Assembly (NCBI GenBank): GCA_018697195.1 | Contig: CM031870.1 | Location: 14,758,538 to 14,822,537, forward strand | Length of the DNA: 64,000 nucleotides | Origin: Certhia americana | Lineage: Eukaryota; Chordata; Aves; Passeriformes; Certhiidae | Direction: 5' to 3' | Shown: piece by piece, positions 38,835 to 53,929 of the stretch | Position numbering within the stretch: position 1 is the stretch's first letter | Layout of the letters: each line of letters begins with the position of its first letter | Made by a program: the position numbers and the translations under genes | Notes under the pieces: model-generated | Databases searched by the model: none | Told to the model about the DNA's origin: nothing | The model's input: the letters and a program-made list of their open reading frames with translations, nothing else

Positions 38835-38859
38835 GTCTTTTTGTTTGTTTTGAACTACC

Positions 38860-41700
38860 AGTTGAAAAGAGGAGAAGTTGTAAATGTTTTTGTGTGGGCT
38901 CGGAGGAGGTTGAAGCGAAAAAGGTGGTGGTTTTGCCCATGCCTGGCATTTGTGGAACAGATGTGTATTCCCATTTCCAGGTCATCCACAAAATAACTTG
39001 AATTACATTTTCTGGGGAGCCATGATTCCTTTTCTGTAGATGCAGAAGATAAATCTGTTCTTGATTCTCACAGAACCGCTGATTTGGGGTAGTGGAGCCC
39101 CAAGAAAACACAAACTCATCTCCAACAGCGTTGGTCCCGTAGGTGGCTGGAGGAAGCCAGGCTCTCCAGCAGTTTGCCTGGAATTGTGCCCAGTCCCTGC
39201 TCCACGGAGACAGGACAAGAACAGTCAAACCCTAAATCCCTTCTTTGGGTCTGGGTGATCGTGGGGGAGCAGCGAGTGCTGTGGCAGCAGTCACCCATCC
39301 TGCCCAGACCAAGCTGGAAGCCATCCTGGGACAAATGGGACTGAAAGGGAGAGGATGCTGCAGGGAGCTCGGAGCACCAGTGTCACACCAGGGTGGCCTT
39401 TGGAGGCACCAGGAGCCCCAGAGAAGGGGGATTTGATCCTAGGGTGGAGGGAGACTTTTTGTCTGATCCCCTTCTCCCAGCCCACCTCCCCTTGACCTCC
39501 CTTTTCCCCTGCCTTCTCACTTCGCTAGGATCAGATTTTCCACTTCGTACCAGACTGGCCACGCTTGTTTTAACAGCTTAAGTAGTAATTGCTGGGGCTG
39601 GGAGGGGGCAGGGGGAAATGAGATCGTGTCTGCAGCCTGGAAAACCCTGGAGCTAAGGTGAAAGCCTGGTCAGGGAAGAGTCACACAGCCCTTTTTCCCC
39701 CTTTTTTTCTTCAGGGGGTTCTGGAAGTGTCTGTTCCCTCTCCCAGGGCCGAAACAAAGGCTGTGTGTGGTTTCAGGTGGGGTCGGGACAGCCGGAGCCC
39801 ATTACGGTGGAGCAGCGGGGGCTGCGGGGCCACAGCTGTCTGCTCGGGAAGAGCAGGGCAGGAAAACACTGCACAGCCTGAGCGGGCTGGGAAGGCTGCG
39901 AGAGCTGCAAGGCACTCTGGTCCTTGGAGAAAAGGAGGAGGGAGCAGGTTGCTCTGGCATGACTCAGGTCTCGGTCACTGAGCGCGTTTCTCCGCAGCCA
40001 CCTTTCTGATGTGAGGTTTCTTGGCTTGGTCCCACTGTCCCACGCAGATCGGGAAGAGGTGGTGACCTTCATGCAGCTGCAAGATGCCTGAAAATGAGGG
40101 TGCAGCTGCCCACGGGTGCATTAGAGGGGCAGGAGCCCTCTGGGAGCAGGGACATGTGACAGGGCACCCTTCCCTTCAGGACATGGTGCTGAGCCGATTC
40201 CTCATCTTGGAGGGAGAAGATGAACTGTAAAACCCTCACCTGCATCTGGGATCTTTTTTTGGGATCGCCCAAAAATCGCTGTTCAGGGTGCAGCTGGTGC
40301 CTGGACACATGGAGATGAACAGTTTGAATGGTGGAATTACCATGGGCTTTGTCAGGGTGGGAAGAGTTGCTCTGTCGTTCACATTCAACTGAAGAAGCCC
40401 TCCAAGAGGCTGGGTGGGGGTCCCAAGGTGTGGGTGAGGATTTCCAGCTGTTGGGAACTGCTTTTCTAGCCACACAGCAGCTGCCTTTCCTTCATCCAGC
40501 CTTGTGCCACTGAGGGTCAAGGTTCCTGGCTTGTCCTTGCAGCTTCTGATCTTGAGAACACAGGTGTGAGGCACCTTGGGCTCTGCTGAGAGACACATGC
40601 CACCCTCTGGGGCTGCTCCTCTGGCTCTGGAAAGGGGCAGTGGGGCAAGAACAAACCCAGACCTCAGCACTGGCATTGTGCTTTGAGCACACACAGCCCA
40701 GCCTTGGGTATGAGCAGAAGTTGAGCTCCTGGTCTCGTTCCCCCTTTCCTCCTGCACTGGTCCTGGAAGGACCCTGGGACACCCCAAAGTGGCCTTGTGC
40801 CTCTGGGCTGCAGCCCTGGGGACCAAAGTGCCGTGCATCTGCCACGTTGCTTCTCTGCTGGAGTTTTGGGGTTTGTGGATCAGGGTTCTCCAGGCAGTGG
40901 GTGCCTGGGGACAGCTGGGTGGCTTTGGGGGTTTCAGGCTGCCAGGGCATGCAGGGTACAGGCTCTGGCAGCTCCTTGCTGGGCTATCCTGATGCAATTT
41001 CCTGTTGGCAAAACATCAGCCTCCCCATGAGTGTCCCAGGGCTGCGTAACCTTCCCTCAGCATCCACAGCTGGATGAACTGTGGGTGGCTGCTTGGCTGT
41101 GGAACAGGATTCAGGGCACAGCCATGGGACATGCTCCAGCCCTCCGTGCATGGTCATGGCCAGCTGATGACAGTCGTTGCCTGTGCTTTGGGGTTTTGGG
41201 GAGCCCCAGAATCGCCATGGGCAGCGCAGAGCAAGCAGTAGTGCAGCTGGGGTGGCGGGGGGTGGCAGGGGTCACAGCACTGTGTCAGTGGTACTGCCTG
41301 GAGGTCACCGTGCCAGAGCATCGTGGCTGAACCCTGCTCACACCAGCGTGGGGGTGTTGAGGGTCCCCCCAAATCACCTGGTCTAGTCTGGGGCAAAAGG
41401 ACTTCCCCATGGAACCACAGACTGGGGCAGCACCAAACCATTGCAGACAAAACCAGCTCTGGACTGGGGGTGGGTTGGATCCCCCCCATCCCCCCAAAAA
41501 AAAACAAAATAAGGAAAGGACTCCCACCAGGCTTTTTTGTCCCCTCCACCACCTGCTCCCCAAGAGGGGAGACTGGAGGTGCTGAGCTGTTCCACAGCCC
41601 AAAACACCCTCGGCTTTGCTGTTTCATAGGGCCTGCAGTCCCACCTCAGGGCTGAGGCTCTCACCAGAGCCGGAAGAGTTAATGCTCCCAAAATGCCATG
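38860..41700. other. Intergenic DNA between RAB40C and WFIKKN1
   Basis: No gene supported. The longest frame (minus, 40236-40997, 253 aa) shows no domain and has the composition expected of GC-rich noise. A stretch near 39,520-39,600 (around TAACAGCTTAAGTAGTAATT) looks less degenerate than its surroundings and could be a conserved element, but nothing decides this. Confidence 0.6.
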
Positions 41701-42130
41701 AAATGTTCCTGCTGCAGGTCAGTCTCCATCGGGGATTAGGGGGATCTGGCCGGGGAGCCGGGGCCGGCTCCTGCCAGCTCGGGGCTGGTGCGGGGCGTGC
41801 CGCTTGAGCCCAAGCACGACGTGCCGGGGTCTGGTGTGGCTCCGGAGACATCCTGGCTGTAAATCATCGGGGAGGGAGGACTGGGAGCCCCAGGGAGCTG
41901 GGGGAGCCCCTCCAGGGGGGCTGGGTGGGCACCCCCCCCGCCAGGTGGGACGCGGTCCTGTGCCAGCAGCGCGACACTCGTGGGACGCGGGCTGGAAAGT
42001 GGGGACGGATCCGTGCCGGTGTCCCGCTGCCGGGCACGGCTCCCGGCTCATCGGTGGTGCCGGTGGGTGCCCAGAGATGCGGGGCGGGCTGAGGGACTCC
42101 CAGGCCAGTCGGGGCCCGGTTGCCCGCAGC

Positions 42131-42180
42131 GTGGGCTCCGTGGGCTCCGCGGTCTCCGTGGGCTCCGCGGTCTCCGCGGA
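42131..42180. repeat. 9-bp tandem repeat, GGCTCCGYG-type
   Basis: Five consecutive units alternating between GGCTCCGTG/GGCTCCGCG and GTCTCCGTG/GTCTCCGCG. Lies about 600 bp upstream of the WFIKKN1 start. Confidence 0.8.
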
Positions 42181-42273
42181 CCTCCCGCCGGCCGCCCCGT
42201 CCGAAGGGACCGCAGGCTCCGGCTGTTTTCTCATCCTGCAGGAATTCGGCTCCGTGGGCCGGGCGGGTTTTTG

Positions 42274-42277
<4 letters not shown>

Positions 42278-42310
<33 letters not shown>
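42278..42310. repeat. 33-nt cytosine homopolymer
   Basis: Uninterrupted C run 463 bp before the WFIKKN1 start codon. Homopolymer length in assemblies is error-prone, so the true length may differ. As DNA it can form an i-motif on this strand and stacked G-quadruplexes on the other. Confidence 0.9.
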
Positions 42311-42315
<5 letters not shown>

Positions 42316-42772
42316 GGAGACTTTCTGCATTCTGCCTTTGATCTCCCCCCGTGTTTGCCCAGGGCTCGCCGGGCTCGCCGGGGTTAGAGGCTGAGGTCAG
42401 CGCCTTTCCCATTCCAAACACCCAGAAACATCAGTGGGAAGGGAGGGGATTCAGATTACAACCTTCCCGTCCTCCCCTTCCACCCCACTCGCCCCGCTGG
42501 CCGTGCCGGGGATGGACTGAGCCCCGAGAGACACCCACCAGAGTCCCCGGCGCCCCGAGAGCCGAGCGGCGGCGATGGATGGAGGCGGCGGGCGGCATCG
42601 CCGGTGGTCCGGCAGGCGCCGGGTGTGCTGAAGGACAGAGGTTTGGTCCTCTCCTCCTCCTCCTCCTCTTTGTCCCCCCGCCCGCCCGCCTTCTCCCTCA
42701 TCCCGTCCGTCCTGAATGTGATTTATCCCGAGCCCTCGCCAGCGAGCCAGGCCGGCGGCGCGGGGTGTCCCG

Positions 42773-45350
42773 ATGGCTCCTGGTGCGAGAGGCGGACGCG
42801 GGGCCCGGGGCCGGCGTGCGGCCGGGCAGCGGCGGGGCCCCGTGGGCATCGCTCTGCTCCTGCCCGTGCTGGCGGCGGCGGCCGGGCTGAGCCTGCAGCC
42901 GGGCAGGATGCGGCACCTGGGCGTCTGCCCCAACCAGCTGAACCCCAACCTGTGGGTGGATGCGCAGAGCACCTGCGAGCGGGAGTGCCAGGCCGACCAG
43001 GTGAGCGAGGGGGCTGCGGGGGCGGCGGGCGGTAGCAGGGCTTGGGGGGCATCCCCAGGTCCCCGAAGGAGATGCTTTGGGGTGCGGGTCCTGTGCCCCG
43101 TGGCACAGTCGGTTCAGTTGTTCCAGTGCAACGGGTTCAGCCCTGCTGCAGCTTTGCCCACTAAGCCCCTCCTGCCTGCTGGTCTCCCCAGTCCCCCACA
43201 GGCAGAGAAAGTGGTTGTTGCCCCCACGTGTCACCCCCTCAGACCGTGTCCCATGGTCAGAACACCCTCCTCGTGCACCCCCCAGGATGCTTCCCACCCT
43301 GTCAAAGGGTTGGCTGGGATGAAGGGAAGGAGTGTGCTGGGACACGGACCCCATCAAACCGAGGACAGAATCCTCTCCCAGCTTTTCCCTGAGGGCCAGA
43401 GCCCACCCACGGACCGGGTTGTCCATCCCACCCCAGAGAACCCTGGCTCTGAGCTCCACCAGGCTGAGTAGGGGCAGCCCCACCCCGGTTTAGGGCTCTC
43501 TGAACCCAGAGGGAGACTCCTTCACAATTCATCTGTACGAGTTCTGCCTCCCCTCGGCCAGCAAAAGCTGAGAAGGGCGAGCTGCTCTCTGCTGTGGGGG
43601 AGAAGGGCCCGTCATCGCTGCGCTGCACCCCTAAACATCCTGAGGGTGCTGAGTGTGGGCTGGGGCTGGTGCAGCTGTGCCGGGGAGGTCTGGCTCTTAC
43701 CCAGAGCCCAGCGATGCTGAAGGTGCACAGGGCTGCGCGGGGGGACACACCTGCCCACCCAAAAAGTCTCACGGGGGTGGGAGCAGCACCCCCAGCCCCA
43801 GCGCAGCGGTGACCTCCACGTCCCCCCCCCCCCGCAATCTCTTCTCCCTCCCCGACCAGGACTGTGAAGACTTTGAAAAATGCTGCACCAACGTGTGTGG
43901 GCTGCGGAGCTGCGTGGCCGCTCGCTTTGCCGACGGCAGCGTTCCGGCGCTGGCGCTGGCGCCCGCCGCCTCCTGCGAGAGCTTCGTGTGCGCTCAGCAG
44001 GGCTCCGACTGCGACATCTGGGACGGGCAGCCCGTCTGCAAGTGCAAGGACCGCTGCGAGAAGGAGCCCAACTTCACTTGCGCCTCCGACGGCCTCACCT
44101 ACTACAACAAGTGCTACATGGACGCCGAGGCGTGTCTGCGCGGCACCCGCCTCACCACCGTGCCCTGCAAGCACATCTTCACCTGGCCCGACACCAGCCC
44201 CGTGCCGCAGGAGACCACGGCGCGACCCACGCCCGGTGCCGGCCCCGAGGTGCCGGTGCCCCCCGCCCTCTACAGCAACCCCTTCCACCAGTCCGTGCGA
44301 GCCGGCGGCACCGTCAGCTTCCGCTGCGACGTGAGCGGGCGCCCGCAGCCCGACATCACCTGGGAGAAGCAGAGCGAGAGGGAGGAGAACTTCATCATGC
44401 GGCCGGACCAGATGTACGGCAACGTGGTGGTCACCAACATCGGTCAGCTGGTCATCTACAACGCCCGCCACGAGGACGCCGGCATCTACACCTGCACGGC
44501 CCGGAACGCCGCCGGGCTGCTCCGCGCCGACTTCCCGCTGTCGGTGGTCAGGCGGGAGCCGGGGGGGACCCCGCGGAGCGGCAGCCCCCAGCCCTTCCCC
44601 AGCGCCGAGTGCCTGAAGGAGCCGGACCGGCGGCGCTGCGAGGCCACGGAGGTGCGCTGGCATTTTGATGCCAAGCAAGGCTCCTGCCTCACCTTCCGCT
44701 ACGGCGGCTGCGGGGCCAACAGGAACAACTTCGAGACGTACGAGGAGTGCCGAGCCGCCTGCCTGGGCAGCGCCCGCCCCACCTGCCTCCTGCCCATGGT
44801 GCAGGGGCCCTGCCAGAACTGGGAGCCGCGCTGGGCGTACAACCACCTGCTGAAGCAGTGCCACTCCTTCGTCTACGGCGGCTGCGAGGGCAACACCAAC
44901 AACTTTGAGAGCAAGGAGACCTGCGAGGACGTGTGCCCCTTCCCCAAGAGCCTGCAGTGTAAGGCCTGCCGCCTGAAGAGCAAGATGGTGCTGAGCCTCT
45001 GCCGCAGCGACTTTGCCATCGTGGGGCGGCTCATGGAGATCGTGGAGGACCAGGACTCCGGCATAGCCCGCTTCGCCCTCGAGGACGTCCTCAAGGACGA
45101 GAAGATGGGCCTCAAGTTCTTCAACATCAAGTACCTGGAGGTGACCTTGACCGACATGGACTGGAGCTGCCCCTGCCCCAACATGACGGCGGAGGACGGG
45201 CCCCTGATCATCATGGGCGAGGTGCACGACGGAATGGCCACGCTGGACCCCAGCAGCTACGTGCGGGCGGCCAACGACAAGCGGGTGAAGAAGATCTACG
45301 AGCTGATGGAGAAGAAAACCTGCGACCTCCTGAACCGCTTCCAGGACTAG
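42773..45350 (+). CDS. WFIKKN1: WFIKKN1, secreted multidomain GDF8/GDF11-binding protein
   Basis: Two coding exons, 42773-43000 and 43860-45350, joined in phase 0: 572 aa (human WFIKKN1 548, WFIKKN2 576). Signal peptide about 1-40, with an unusually long basic n-region of about 24 residues before the hydrophobic core. Then WAP (about 50-102, split by the intron after Gln76), Kazal/follistatin-like (115-180), Ig (218-306), two Kunitz domains (327-377 and 385-435, each with all six cysteines) and an NTR domain (443-564). The C-terminus ends in LLNRFQD, as in human WFIKKN1 and unlike WFIKKN2. Known role: secreted, binds myostatin and GDF11 through the follistatin and NTR domains; the WAP and Kunitz modules are protease-inhibitor folds. 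ATG 42773 is the only start that supplies a signal peptide. It is convergent with METTL26, as in mammals. Confidence 0.95.
43001..43859 (+). other. WFIKKN1: WFIKKN1 intron
   Basis: Donor GTGAGC at 43001, acceptor CGACCAG ending at 43859. No second gene seen. A 12-nt C run (43822-43833) sits in the pyrimidine tract. Confidence 0.9.
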
Positions 45351-45799
45351 GGGAGAGCCGGGCTGTGCCGACGGGGGGAGCTGCAGACACACCACGGAAG
45401 GGGCAGCCTGCACCGGTGCCTGTCTAGAGGTTACCATTGTCTCGTAGTTCCCTCCAACCCCGTGCTCAGCCCCAGACCAGCTCCCACCTCCACTGTAATT
45501 TATCTGCCGCATGTTCCCCCCACCGTGTGACACCACACCCCCCCACCCCACCACTCCCCAGTCTGTCCAGGAGCAATGGAGAACTGGGTTGGGTTGTAGA
45601 GGGGTGGGAGATCTGCCAGGACCACGCCACTCAAAATCTTCCCACCTCAGCAAAGCCTCTGGGCCCAATGTAACTCCCCTGGTGCTGGACCTGAGCCTTT
45701 CGTTGGTGCTGGAGGTGGGACTGGGGAACACCCCCACCCCGAGTGTTTGTGCTGAAAACATCAGGGAGCTGCTGGGGTGTGGAGGGCAAAGCCACAGAG
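45351..45799 (+). other. WFIKKN1 3'UTR and convergent boundary
   Basis: No canonical AATAAA or ATTAAA on the plus strand follows the WFIKKN1 stop before the METTL26 3' end, so the WFIKKN1 polyadenylation site is unclear; a weak variant signal or overlap with METTL26 is likely. Confidence 0.5.
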
Positions 45800-45805
45800 T
45801 TTATT
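45800..45805 (-). terminator. METTL26: METTL26 polyadenylation signal AATAAA
   Basis: TTTATT on the plus strand reads AATAAA on the METTL26 strand, about 365 bp after its stop codon. The predicted METTL26 3'UTR is therefore about 45,785-46,168. Confidence 0.65.
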
Positions 45806-46168
45806 GGGGGAGCAGCAGCACAATCCTGGGGAGGGGAGAAGGGGACACCATCAGCACAGCATCCTCCGAGGAAATGGAGCAAGGGTGCCCAGGGGTGTTG
45901 TGTCTCCTGCCCCACACCTGTGCCCCCCGTGGCAGCTGTGCTGGCTCCTGAGGTCCAGGCTGGGACACCCCACTGCAACAGGAGCCCCAAAGGCACCAGG
46001 GGAGATGGACTCACCACTCACCCCAGCCAAGTCAGCCCCAGCTGGGCTGAGTGGGGCTCTGTCCCACCACTGCTGTCCCCGGCCCCGCAGGCAGCCGTGG
46101 TGGGACAGTGACAGCCTGCAGGAGGCATCAGCGGGGATGGCATCAGCTGCAGGTGCTGTCAGGGCAGG

Positions 46169-49789
<3,621 letters not shown>

Positions 49790-49790
<1 letters not shown>

Positions 49791-50600
49791 GGGTCCTTTG
49801 TGTCCCAGGAACGACCCCTATCCGTTCCCTATGTGTGCCGTGGCTCCAGTGTCCGGTCTTCTCAATGTCCCTGTGCAGGTCCCCTCCGAGATTCCCGTGT
49901 CCCCTGCGCACCCGTGCCCTCTTGTGTCCCACGTCCCTGCTGTGCCCTGTCCCCTGCTTGAGCCCCGCGCGTTCCAACGTCCCTTGTGTGCATTCTGTGT
50001 GTCCTGTGCGTGTCCTGTGTCACCCACGCCCCACACGTCCCCTCTGTGTCCCATGGAAGCCCTCACATGTGCTCCCAGCATGTGCCCTGCTTGGCTGCAG
50101 CGTGTGTCCCTGCATCCTGTGTGTCCCCGTATCCTGTGTCCCCGCACCCTGTGTGTCCCCGCACCCTGTGTGTCCCCGCACCCTGTGTGTCTCCCCCATC
50201 CTGTGTGTCCCCATTAACGCCCCCGCCTGCGCCCCTGGCGTGTCCCGCGTGTCTCCAGCGAGCGTTCCCACATCCCACGCGCGCCCCCAGCGCATCCCAC
50301 GAATGTCCGCTGTGTGTCCCCATACACACGTCCCCGTGAATCCCCCGTGTGTGCCACGAGAGTCCGTCCCCACGTGGCGCGCTCGTCCCCTGTGTGCCCC
50401 ACGCACGTCCCACACGAAACACCTGATGTGTCCCGCGTGTCCCCAACGTGTCCCGCATCCCGCGCGCGCCCCCGGTGTGCCCGGTGCGCGTTCTCCGTGT
50501 GTCCCCACAACCCAGCCGTGTCCCTTACACAGCACGCACGTGTCGCCTGTGTCCCCGCGCGCCCCCCGCGTGTGTCCCCGTCCCGTCCCTCGCGTGTCCC
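49790..50600. repeat. Degenerate GTGTCCC-type satellite upstream of MCRIP2
   Basis: GTGTCCC, CGTGTCCC and CACGTCCC recur every 7-20 bp for about 800 bp. The core, 50112-50212, is a clear 17-bp tandem (CCTGTGTGTCCCCGCAC, about six copies). Farther out the units are diverged and CpG-rich. It ends about 200 bp before the MCRIP2 start. The long frames across it (plus 49571-50665 and minus 50020-50634) are low-complexity by-products. Confidence 0.8.
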
Positions 50601-50619
50601 GCGCTCCCCCTGAGCGGCC

Positions 50620-51100
50620 GCGCGCTGTCCCCAAGTGCCACTCGCGCCCCGCGCGGTCCCTTTAAGCGCGGGGGCGTGTCGGTGCTGGCGGGGCCGCCCG
50701 GCCCGGCCCGGCCCGGCCCGTTAAAGGCCCCGGCGAGGGGCGAGCGCGGCACTCGGGCGGGGGCGGCGGGGCCGTGGGCCGGGGCCCGCAGGATGTACAC
50801 GCTGACGCGTGGCCCCAGCAAGCTCGCCACGCAGCGCCGCACAGGTACCGGGGGGCGCGGGGCCGGGGGGCGCGGAGGCTCCGTGCCGCTCCAGCCGCCC
50901 CCCTGACGCCTCGCTCCTCCCGCAGGTCCCACGCAGCAGGCGGTGGAGAGCAGCAAACTGGGCGAGCTGCGGGGGCGGCCCCAGCCCGGCCCGTGGCCCC
51001 CCGCCAGGTGAGCCCCGCGCCGCCGTGACCTTGGGAAGGGGAGCGGCGCTGGGGCGGCCGGGCCGTGACCTTGGGAAGGGGAGCGGGACGGCCGGGCCGC
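50620..51100 (+). promoter_or_regulatory. MCRIP2: CpG-island promoter of MCRIP2
   Basis: Very dense CpG with a repeated GGCCC run near 50,698-50,720 and no clear TATA box. It covers the start codon and both first exons. CpG density extends to about 51,480 in intron 2. Confidence 0.7.
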
Positions 51101-53929
51101 CTGGCGGGGCACGGGAGGGGCTCCCGGGCTCTGGGCTCGGTGCCGCTCGCCGCGGGGGTCTCAGCCGTGCCCGTGCTCCGCGCGTCCCGCCGAGCTCCGC
51201 ACACGCGTGGCGTGGCCGCGACGCGCCGAGGACGCGCCGGGGACGCCACTACCCCCCCCCAATCCCGTCCGTGGGCCGTCCCCAAAAATCGTGGGGAGCG
51301 GGGCCGGTGGGGTCACGCCAAGGAGGCGGCGCGGGGGGGTGTCCCGGTGCGCGGCGGAGCCGGGGCTGGGCTTGTCCGGCCCCCCCGCGGCCGGCCCCGA
51401 TTGCACAAACCGGCGGCGGGGCCAGCGCCGATCCCGCCGTGTGACCGCCCTCCCGGCCCGCGGAGCTGGCGGTCCCCTCTGCCCCCAAAGCCGGGGCGAC
51501 ACGTTCTGGGTGAATTCCAGCGTCCGGCAGCCATACCTGGAGCTGTTGGCTGGGTGCTGTGGGGTATTCCGGTGGTTGGGAGGTGGCGATGGGACCCCTA
51601 GGGAGGCCCTTTCCCAGCTGGAGTCAAAGCACACCCTAACAGGGCAGTGGGACCCCGTGAGTTCTGCACATCCTCTCCAGCTCCAAGAAATGGGTGAGCC
51701 CCCCCCCCCGCCCCCCCAGTTTCTCTCCTTCCCAGGATCCCTGGAATTCACTGGAGTGAATTCTGCTACGCTTGTCCTCCTCCTGCCTGCCCAGTGCCCC
51801 TGGCTCTGGGGGCTTGAGGGTCACTGCCCTCCCCAGCCCCTGCCTGCAGATCTGCAGGAGCTGCCTGCTCCTGGTCTCTCCTGCCTCCAAACCCACTCCT
51901 AGGGCCCCTTAGACTTTGCCCCATGAGGAACGTGGCCGTTGCAGACATGTCCTGCCCTAGAGCTGAGCAGAAAAGCCAAAATACTGGAGTTTTGCATTGG
52001 AGATGATGCCAGGTCTCATCCCAAGCTTTTCCTTTTGCCCTGGTGGGTGTTGCTGCATCCAGGTGGTTGAAGTGCCCCTCACCAGAGGGGATCCCAGCTC
52101 TGAGGAAGCCTGACCTGCTCCTACTTAGCAGAGTGTTACATCCCAGTCCTGGGGCACCTTGGGGATGTGCTGGGGCCAGAGCTGTTCCAGTGAGCCTGGG
52201 TGCTTGATCTGCAGAGGATGGCACATCCCCTGTCCTGTACCTAACTGGATTTCACTTCCATTTCCTGATATTCCTGCAGTTTTGGTGGCAGATTCTTTAT
52301 CTTGGGGACTGCACTTGGTGTTAGGTTGGAGGATGGGTGGGAGATGGGCAGCTGGTACTTTTCCCCAGGGAGCTCCCCTTGCACCCCTCCTGTGTCAGAA
52401 TCCCCTATCCCTGGGGACTGGGTCCCTTTCTGTCCCAGTCCTTGGGGACAGGGCTGGGTGACTGCAGCTGTGGGTGAGTCTGTGAACCGTGGGGCAACCC
52501 AGGACACCTGAACCACCCCAGTTCTTGCTGGGGTGGGCAGAGCTGTCTGTGCCCTCACCCCCCCTTGCTTCCCTCCCTCCACAGCCCAGCGCAGAAACTC
52601 GTCTTCAACAGAGTGAATGGCAAGAGGCCCCCACTGTTGCTGCAGCAGATCTCGGCCCCTGAAGAGTGTTACACCCTGGCCCACGAGGAGAACGTCCGCT
52701 TTGTCTATGAAGGTGAGGGCAGAGGGTCCCTGGGGCAGCTGGAGCAGATGGAGACCCTCTCCTACACTGTGCTGGGGACATGGTGGCAGGGATGGAGTCC
52801 CCAGCTTGGGGACTTGCCCCCCTTTTCTCTGCCCCCTGCTCCTGTCCTGCAGCCCCCTACAGTGTCCCAAACCCACCGGTGCTTGTTTCCCCCCGCCAGC
52901 CTGGCAGCAGGTAGAGCAGCAGCTGGACGGCAGCCGGAGCGGGGACAGCGCCTGCGGCCCTGTGCAGTACGTGGAGAAAACCCCCAACCCCGGACTCAAA
53001 AGTGAGTGGGCAGCACTTGTGGCACTTTGGGGTGCAGTGAGTGGCAGAGGGTTCAGCCTGCACCTGGACAGGGCTGTGGTGGAAGGAGGAGGAGGAGGAT
53101 CCAGTACTGGATGTGGGTTGGTTGGGTCTGTCCTGCTGTCTGTTCTGCTGGTGCTGAGCTCACTCTGGGGGTGCTGGGGGGAGACAGCTCGCCCCAAGCA
53201 CTGTGGTGGGGATGCCCCACTGTGTCCTTTGGATGTACCACTGTGGTGCTGACACCTCTGGGATTCAGGCCTTTTCTTGCCACCAAGGGGTTCAGCATCA
53301 TGCTGGAGAGAAGGGCGCTCCCCGTGGGGACCTGCTTCTGCTGGTGTAGTAGCAGGACCAACTGGGCATGGGGACAACACTTACCTGGTGGCACCTGGAG
53401 TCAGGGCAGTGACAGCAGCCTGCAGGCTCTCACAGAAGCTGAGAGCTCTCCAAGGAAGAGAATGTACCTGTGAACCCAGTCTGGCCTTTTGGGGACATGG
53501 CACGGGGGTGGAGGAGACCTGGGGGTGTCATTAAATTGGCTGTCGGGGAAAAGTTCTTCCCCGGAGGGTGCTGGGCACTGCCCAGGCTCCCAGGGATGGG
53601 CACAGCTCCCGGCACACCGACACACTCCGGCCAGAGCTGCAGGAGAATTTGGACAGCGCTGCCAGGGATGCCCAGGGTGGGGTTGTTGGGGTGTTTGTGA
53701 AGGGCCTGGAGTTCAATTTGTACGATCCTTGTGAGTCCCTTCCAGCTCAGGATATTTTGTGGTTCCATGGTTATTTTTTTCTGGAGCTCAGACGGGAGCA
53801 CCCAGAGATCTGCTCCTGCTCCAGCTGTTCCTCTCTCTCCCTCCCCATTTTGTTTCAGACTTCGTTCCCATCGACCTGGAGGAGTGGTGGGCACAGCAAT
53901 TTCTGGCCAAAATCGAGAACTGCTCATAA
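50793..53929 (+). CDS. MCRIP2: MCRIP2 (FAM195A), small stress-granule/RNP protein
   Basis: Five coding exons: 50793-50844, 50926-51007, 52585-52712, 52900-53001, 53859-53929; all GT-AG, phases closing to 144 aa (human 160). The N-terminus MYTLTRGPSKLATQRRTGPT matches human MCRIP2. The core includes KLVFNRVNGKR (49-59), AHEENVRF and QYVEKTPNP, and the C-terminus FVPIDLEEWWAQQFLAKIE (123-141) is the family signature shared with MCRIP1. Members interact with the DDX6 helicase and RNA granules and, for MCRIP1, with the CtBP corepressor. Human MCRIP2 carries extra proline-rich sequence between exons 2 and 3, which explains the length difference. ATG has A at -3. No signal peptide or membrane segment. 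Confidence 0.94.
51008..52584 (+). other. MCRIP2: MCRIP2 intron 2
   Basis: Donor GTGAGC at 51008, acceptor CCACAG ending at 52584. GC-rich in its first 500 bp, then ordinary. Frames on both strands are shadows with no domain. C runs near 51,696-51,717. Confidence 0.85.
53002..53858 (+). other. MCRIP2: MCRIP2 intron 4, carrying a CR1
   Basis: Donor GTGAGT at 53002, acceptor TTTCAG ending at 53858. Its second half is a CR1 copy (53530-53766), about 90 bp before the last exon. No further exon. Confidence 0.85.
53530..53766 (+). mobile_element. CR1 LINE 3'-end fragment in MCRIP2 intron 4
   Basis: Contains AAGTTCTTCCCCGGAGGGTG, CTGGGCACTGCCCAGGCTCC, GTTCAATTTGTACGATCC and GATATTTTGTGGTTCC, recognisable as the CR1 3' end in sense orientation, with a decayed terminal octamer. 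Confidence 0.85.

Larger units (their letters stand above)
36180..38850 (+). other. RAB40C: RAB40C 3'UTR
   Basis: Untranslated tail of about 2.7 kb from the stop at 36179 to just past the polyadenylation signal at 38829. Holds AU-rich segments near 36,770-36,810 (TTATTTAT, TATACATATATATAAATA), two Pumilio-type sites, and a 12-nt A tract near 36,700. A shorter form cannot be excluded. Confidence 0.65.
41700..43050 (+). promoter_or_regulatory. WFIKKN1: CpG-rich promoter region of WFIKKN1
   Basis: GC and CpG density rise sharply from about 41,740 and stay high through exon 1. No TATA box is evident. A 9-bp tandem array and a 33-nt C run lie inside it. Start site unknown. Confidence 0.65.

Noticed and set aside
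40236..40997. 253-residue minus-strand frame between RAB40C and WFIKKN1
   Set aside because: No domain, no splice context and mixed composition; not enough to call a gene.
43302..45761. 819-residue open frame on the minus strand, one of the longest in the window
   Set aside because: It is the antisense of WFIKKN1 exon 2. High GC at third codon positions removes stop codons on the opposite strand. No domain is recognisable and the sense strand explains every conserved feature.
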